Source of the DNA: JAAFIP01 sp031431335
GTDB taxonomy: Bacteria; Pseudomonadota; Gammaproteobacteria; Burkholderiales; Burkholderiaceae_C
DNA: 6,093 bases
Direction: 5' to 3'
Assembly (NCBI GenBank): GCA_031431335.1
Contig: JANPDG010000084.1
Coordinates: 1-6,093, forward strand
The notes under the pieces are model-generated. The model was not told the origin of the DNA. It saw nothing but the letters and a program-made list of their open reading frames with translations, and searched no databases. The number at the start of each line of letters is the position of its first letter. Within the stretch, counting starts at the first letter, position 1. Positions 4,718 to 6,093 of this stretch are shown here, one piece after another. The position numbers and the translations under genes were made by a program.

Positions 4718-5932
4718 CTACAAAGTGTGGGTGCGGTCGCCGGCTGCAAAGCCGATGGGTTCAAAGTCTGCGCTTTTGCCAAAGGCTATCACCTTGAACA
4801 GCTCGCCCATTTCGTGCTCGGTGGCCAGTTTGGCTGCGTGGGCCCGCTGCAGCGGGGCTAACTGCTCTAAAAAGGTGAGCAAGCCGCAGTTCATTAAAAA
4901 CCGGCCCTGCGCGCAATAGCCCAACACGTCCAGGCCCGCGTCTTGCCCGGCCAGCGCAATACCGGAGAAGTTGATGTGCGCGGTGATGTCTTTGTCGCCC
5001 ACTTTGTCCAGCGGGTCGGGGTCGGCTTGGTGCTGGTAGTGGCACATCAGCGTGCCCATGTGGCGCTGCGGGTGGTAATACTCGGCCTCGGGAAAGCCGT
5101 AGTCAATTAAAAACACCGCGCCGCGCACCAAGTGCGCCGCTAGGGTGCGCACAAACGCCTCGGCTTGGGGGTGGATCTCCGTTAAATAATCGTGGCTGCC
5201 GGGCACGTCTAAGGGCGGGCGCAGATCGGTCGGGCGGTCTTGCCACATCCACTGGCTGGGCAGTGCGGCATCCGTGGGCACTGGGTTGCCCAGCGCAGCG
5301 AATGGCGCAGCAACCCAGGGCGGCGCGCTGCACACGCCGCGCTCGTGCCACGCGCCGCCCGAGGCGGCAGTGCGCGCCAGCAGCTTCACGGACATGGCGT
5401 CCAGCACCTCGTTGCCCACCACCACGCCCTCCATCTGCTGGGGCAGCGCGCTGAGCCACTGCACCCGCTGGCCCAGGTGCGCCAGCTTGGCCTGTTGGCG
5501 CGCGCGCAGGCTGGCCGATATTTCAACAATGTAGTAGCGCGTAAAGGCAAGCCCAACCTGGTCCAGGTGCGCGCAAATCTGCAGCGCCATAGCGCCACTG
5601 CCTGCGCCAAACTCATACACGCACTGCGTGCCTGTGGCCTGCAGCGCCTGCGCCACCTGCGCGCCCAGACACTGGCCAAATACGCCCGACAGCTCCGGTG
5701 CGGTAACAAAGTCACTGCCCGGTTGCGCCGTGCCGTCAGCTGCCACGCGCGCGGGCAGGCTGCCCAGCTTGGTTGAGCCGTGGGCGTAGTAGCCCAAACC
5801 GGGCGTGTACAGCGCGGCCTGCATAAAGTCGTCAAACGCCAGCCAGCCGCCTGCGGCTTGCATGCGCGCAGTGATAGCCTGCTGTAAGCGCGCGTCCTGC
5901 GCGTCCGATACACTAGAAGTTAATGTGTTCAC
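4718..5932 (-). CDS. MidA/NDUFAF7-family SAM-dependent methyltransferase
   Basis: A 404-residue class I methyltransferase of the Methyltransf_28 (COG1565) family. Its mitochondrial relative NDUFAF7/MidA dimethylates an arginine in the NDUFS2 subunit during complex I assembly; the bacterial target is not established. Numbered from the GTG at 5932, it shows FDDFM plus LYTPGLGYY (33-49), DFVTAPELS (74-82), the SAM-binding EFGAGSG (107-113), VEIS (136-139), GNEVLDA (173-179), and the family-specific C-terminal block IDYG (276-279), HPQR (287-290), GTLMCHY (293-299), DITAH (315-319). I prefer GTG 5932, because AGGAC lies 9 nt upstream and the protein then has a normal-length N-terminus; TTG at 5998 would overlap the divergent gene's coding sequence, and ATG 5863 is a shorter option. 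It heads a probable operon with the cupin. Confidence 0.9.
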   Translation of the reverse strand: MNTLTSSVSDAQDARLQQAITARMQAAGGWLAFDDFMQAALYTPGLGYYAHGSTKLGSLPARVAADGTAQPGSDFVTAPELSGVFGQCLGAQVAQALQATGTQCVYEFGAGSGAMALQICAHLDQVGLAFTRYYIVEISASLRARQQAKLAHLGQRVQWLSALPQQMEGVVVGNEVLDAMSVKLLARTAASGGAWHERGVCSAPPWVAAPFAALGNPVPTDAALPSQWMWQDRPTDLRPPLDVPGSHDYLTEIHPQAEAFVRTLAAHLVRGAVFLIDYGFPEAEYYHPQRHMGTLMCHYQHQADPDPLDKVGDKDITAHINFSGIALAGQDAGLDVLGYCAQGRFLMNCGLLTFLEQLAPLQRAHAAKLATEHEMGELFKVIAFGKSADFEPIGFAAGDRTHTL

Positions 5933-5940
5933 TGGTGTAT
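5908..5940. promoter_or_regulatory. Imperfect dyad in the divergent methyltransferase/SDR junction
   Basis: ATACACTAG (5908-5916) and CTGGTGTAT (5932-5940) are inverted arms matching at 8 of 9 positions, separated by 15 nt. The dyad covers the methyltransferase start and ends 8 bp before the divergent ATG. It may be an operator for both genes; the protein that would bind is unknown. Confidence 0.3.
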
Positions 5941-5941
5941 T

Positions 5942-5946
5942 GTCCT
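5942..5946 (-). promoter_or_regulatory. Ribosome binding site deciding the methyltransferase start
   Basis: AGGAC on the minus strand precedes the GTG at 5932 by 9 nt. It is the main reason to place the start at 5932 rather than at TTG 5998. Confidence 0.5.
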
Positions 5947-5948
5947 GT

Positions 5949-6093
5949 ATGAATCCTGCTCCTGAGTCTTCTGTGGTTTTGGTGACCGGCGCTGCCAAGC
6001 GGCTGGGCCGTGAGATTGCGCTCCATCTGGCCCGCGCAGGCTGGCGTGTGGCCGTGCATTACCGAGGCTCTGCAGCTGAGGCTGACCGCACCG
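5949..6093 (+). CDS. Short-chain dehydrogenase, pteridine-reductase type (N-terminal part)
   Basis: Only the first 48 residues are in the window; the frame is open to the right edge. It begins with a Rossmann strand and the motif VTGAAKRLGREIALHLA (12-28), then AGWRVAVHYRGSAAEA (30-45). The TGxxxRLG form, with arginine where classical SDRs have GlyxGly-Ile-Gly, and the HYR/SAAEA segment closely resemble Leishmania pteridine reductase PTR1, and bacterial FolM-like NADPH-dependent dihydropteridine/dihydrofolate reductases. The YxxxK catalytic site lies beyond the window, so substrate cannot be confirmed. The ATG at 5949 has no Shine-Dalgarno; it is divergent from the methyltransferase with 16 bp between start codons. 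In related bacteria an SDR of this type is often followed by folate genes, which the next bases would show. Confidence 0.85.
   Translation, partial: MNPAPESSVVLVTGAAKRLGREIALHLARAGWRVAVHYRGSAAEADRT

Noticed and set aside
4415..5776. Long plus-strand frames antisense to the cupin and methyltransferase genes
   Set aside because: Low-complexity Ala/Arg-rich translations with no motifs; the minus-strand frames carry complete family signatures.
5933..5998. Upstream TTG start adding 22 residues to the methyltransferase
   Set aside because: It would overlap about 50 bp of the divergent SDR coding sequence, has no supporting ribosome site, and the added residues resemble no family N-terminus.

Overview
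The window looks like an ordinary, GC-rich chromosomal stretch from a betaproteobacterium, most likely Burkholderiales/Comamonadaceae (Rhodoferax, Polaromonas, Limnohabitans or a relative). I infer this from protein character, codon use and gene content; no 16S or marker search was possible. I see no phage, transposase, CRISPR, rRNA or tRNA. Seven complete and two edge-truncated genes are supported.

Positions 1-2225 are an arginine/ornithine catabolic locus. A minus-strand pair encodes ornithine cyclodeaminase and arginase (arginase runs off the left edge). Their reading frames overlap by ATGA. A divergent Lrp/AsnC-type regulator starts at 1800. The AT-rich gap between them (1635-1799) holds a dyad (1744-1773) that is a good operator candidate. 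Together the enzymes would take arginine to ornithine plus urea, then ornithine to proline plus ammonia, under local Lrp-type control.

Positions 2226-2571 carry no convincing gene. They hold the first copy of a ~44-bp structured repeat; the second copy lies at 4226-4269.

Positions 2572-4041 hold a small DUF1232 membrane protein and holA (DNA polymerase III delta subunit), both on the plus strand. Between them are two hairpins. One overlaps a promoter-like TACAAT placed so that the holA mRNA would be leaderless. Directly after holA a 14-bp tandem repeat spans the convergent gene ends.

Positions 4029-5932 are a minus-strand group: a MidA/NDUFAF7-type methyltransferase, a stand-alone mannose-6-phosphate-isomerase-type cupin, and a small DUF2905 membrane protein. 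At the right edge a divergent short-chain dehydrogenase with a pteridine-reductase-type N-terminus begins at 5949, only 16 bp from the methyltransferase start.

I did not find a clearly new multi-gene system. The points most worth following are regulatory or structural: the two-copy repeat, the leaderless holA promoter/hairpin, the Lrp operator dyad, the tandem repeat at the holA end, and the dyad in the very tight divergent junction near 5908-5940.
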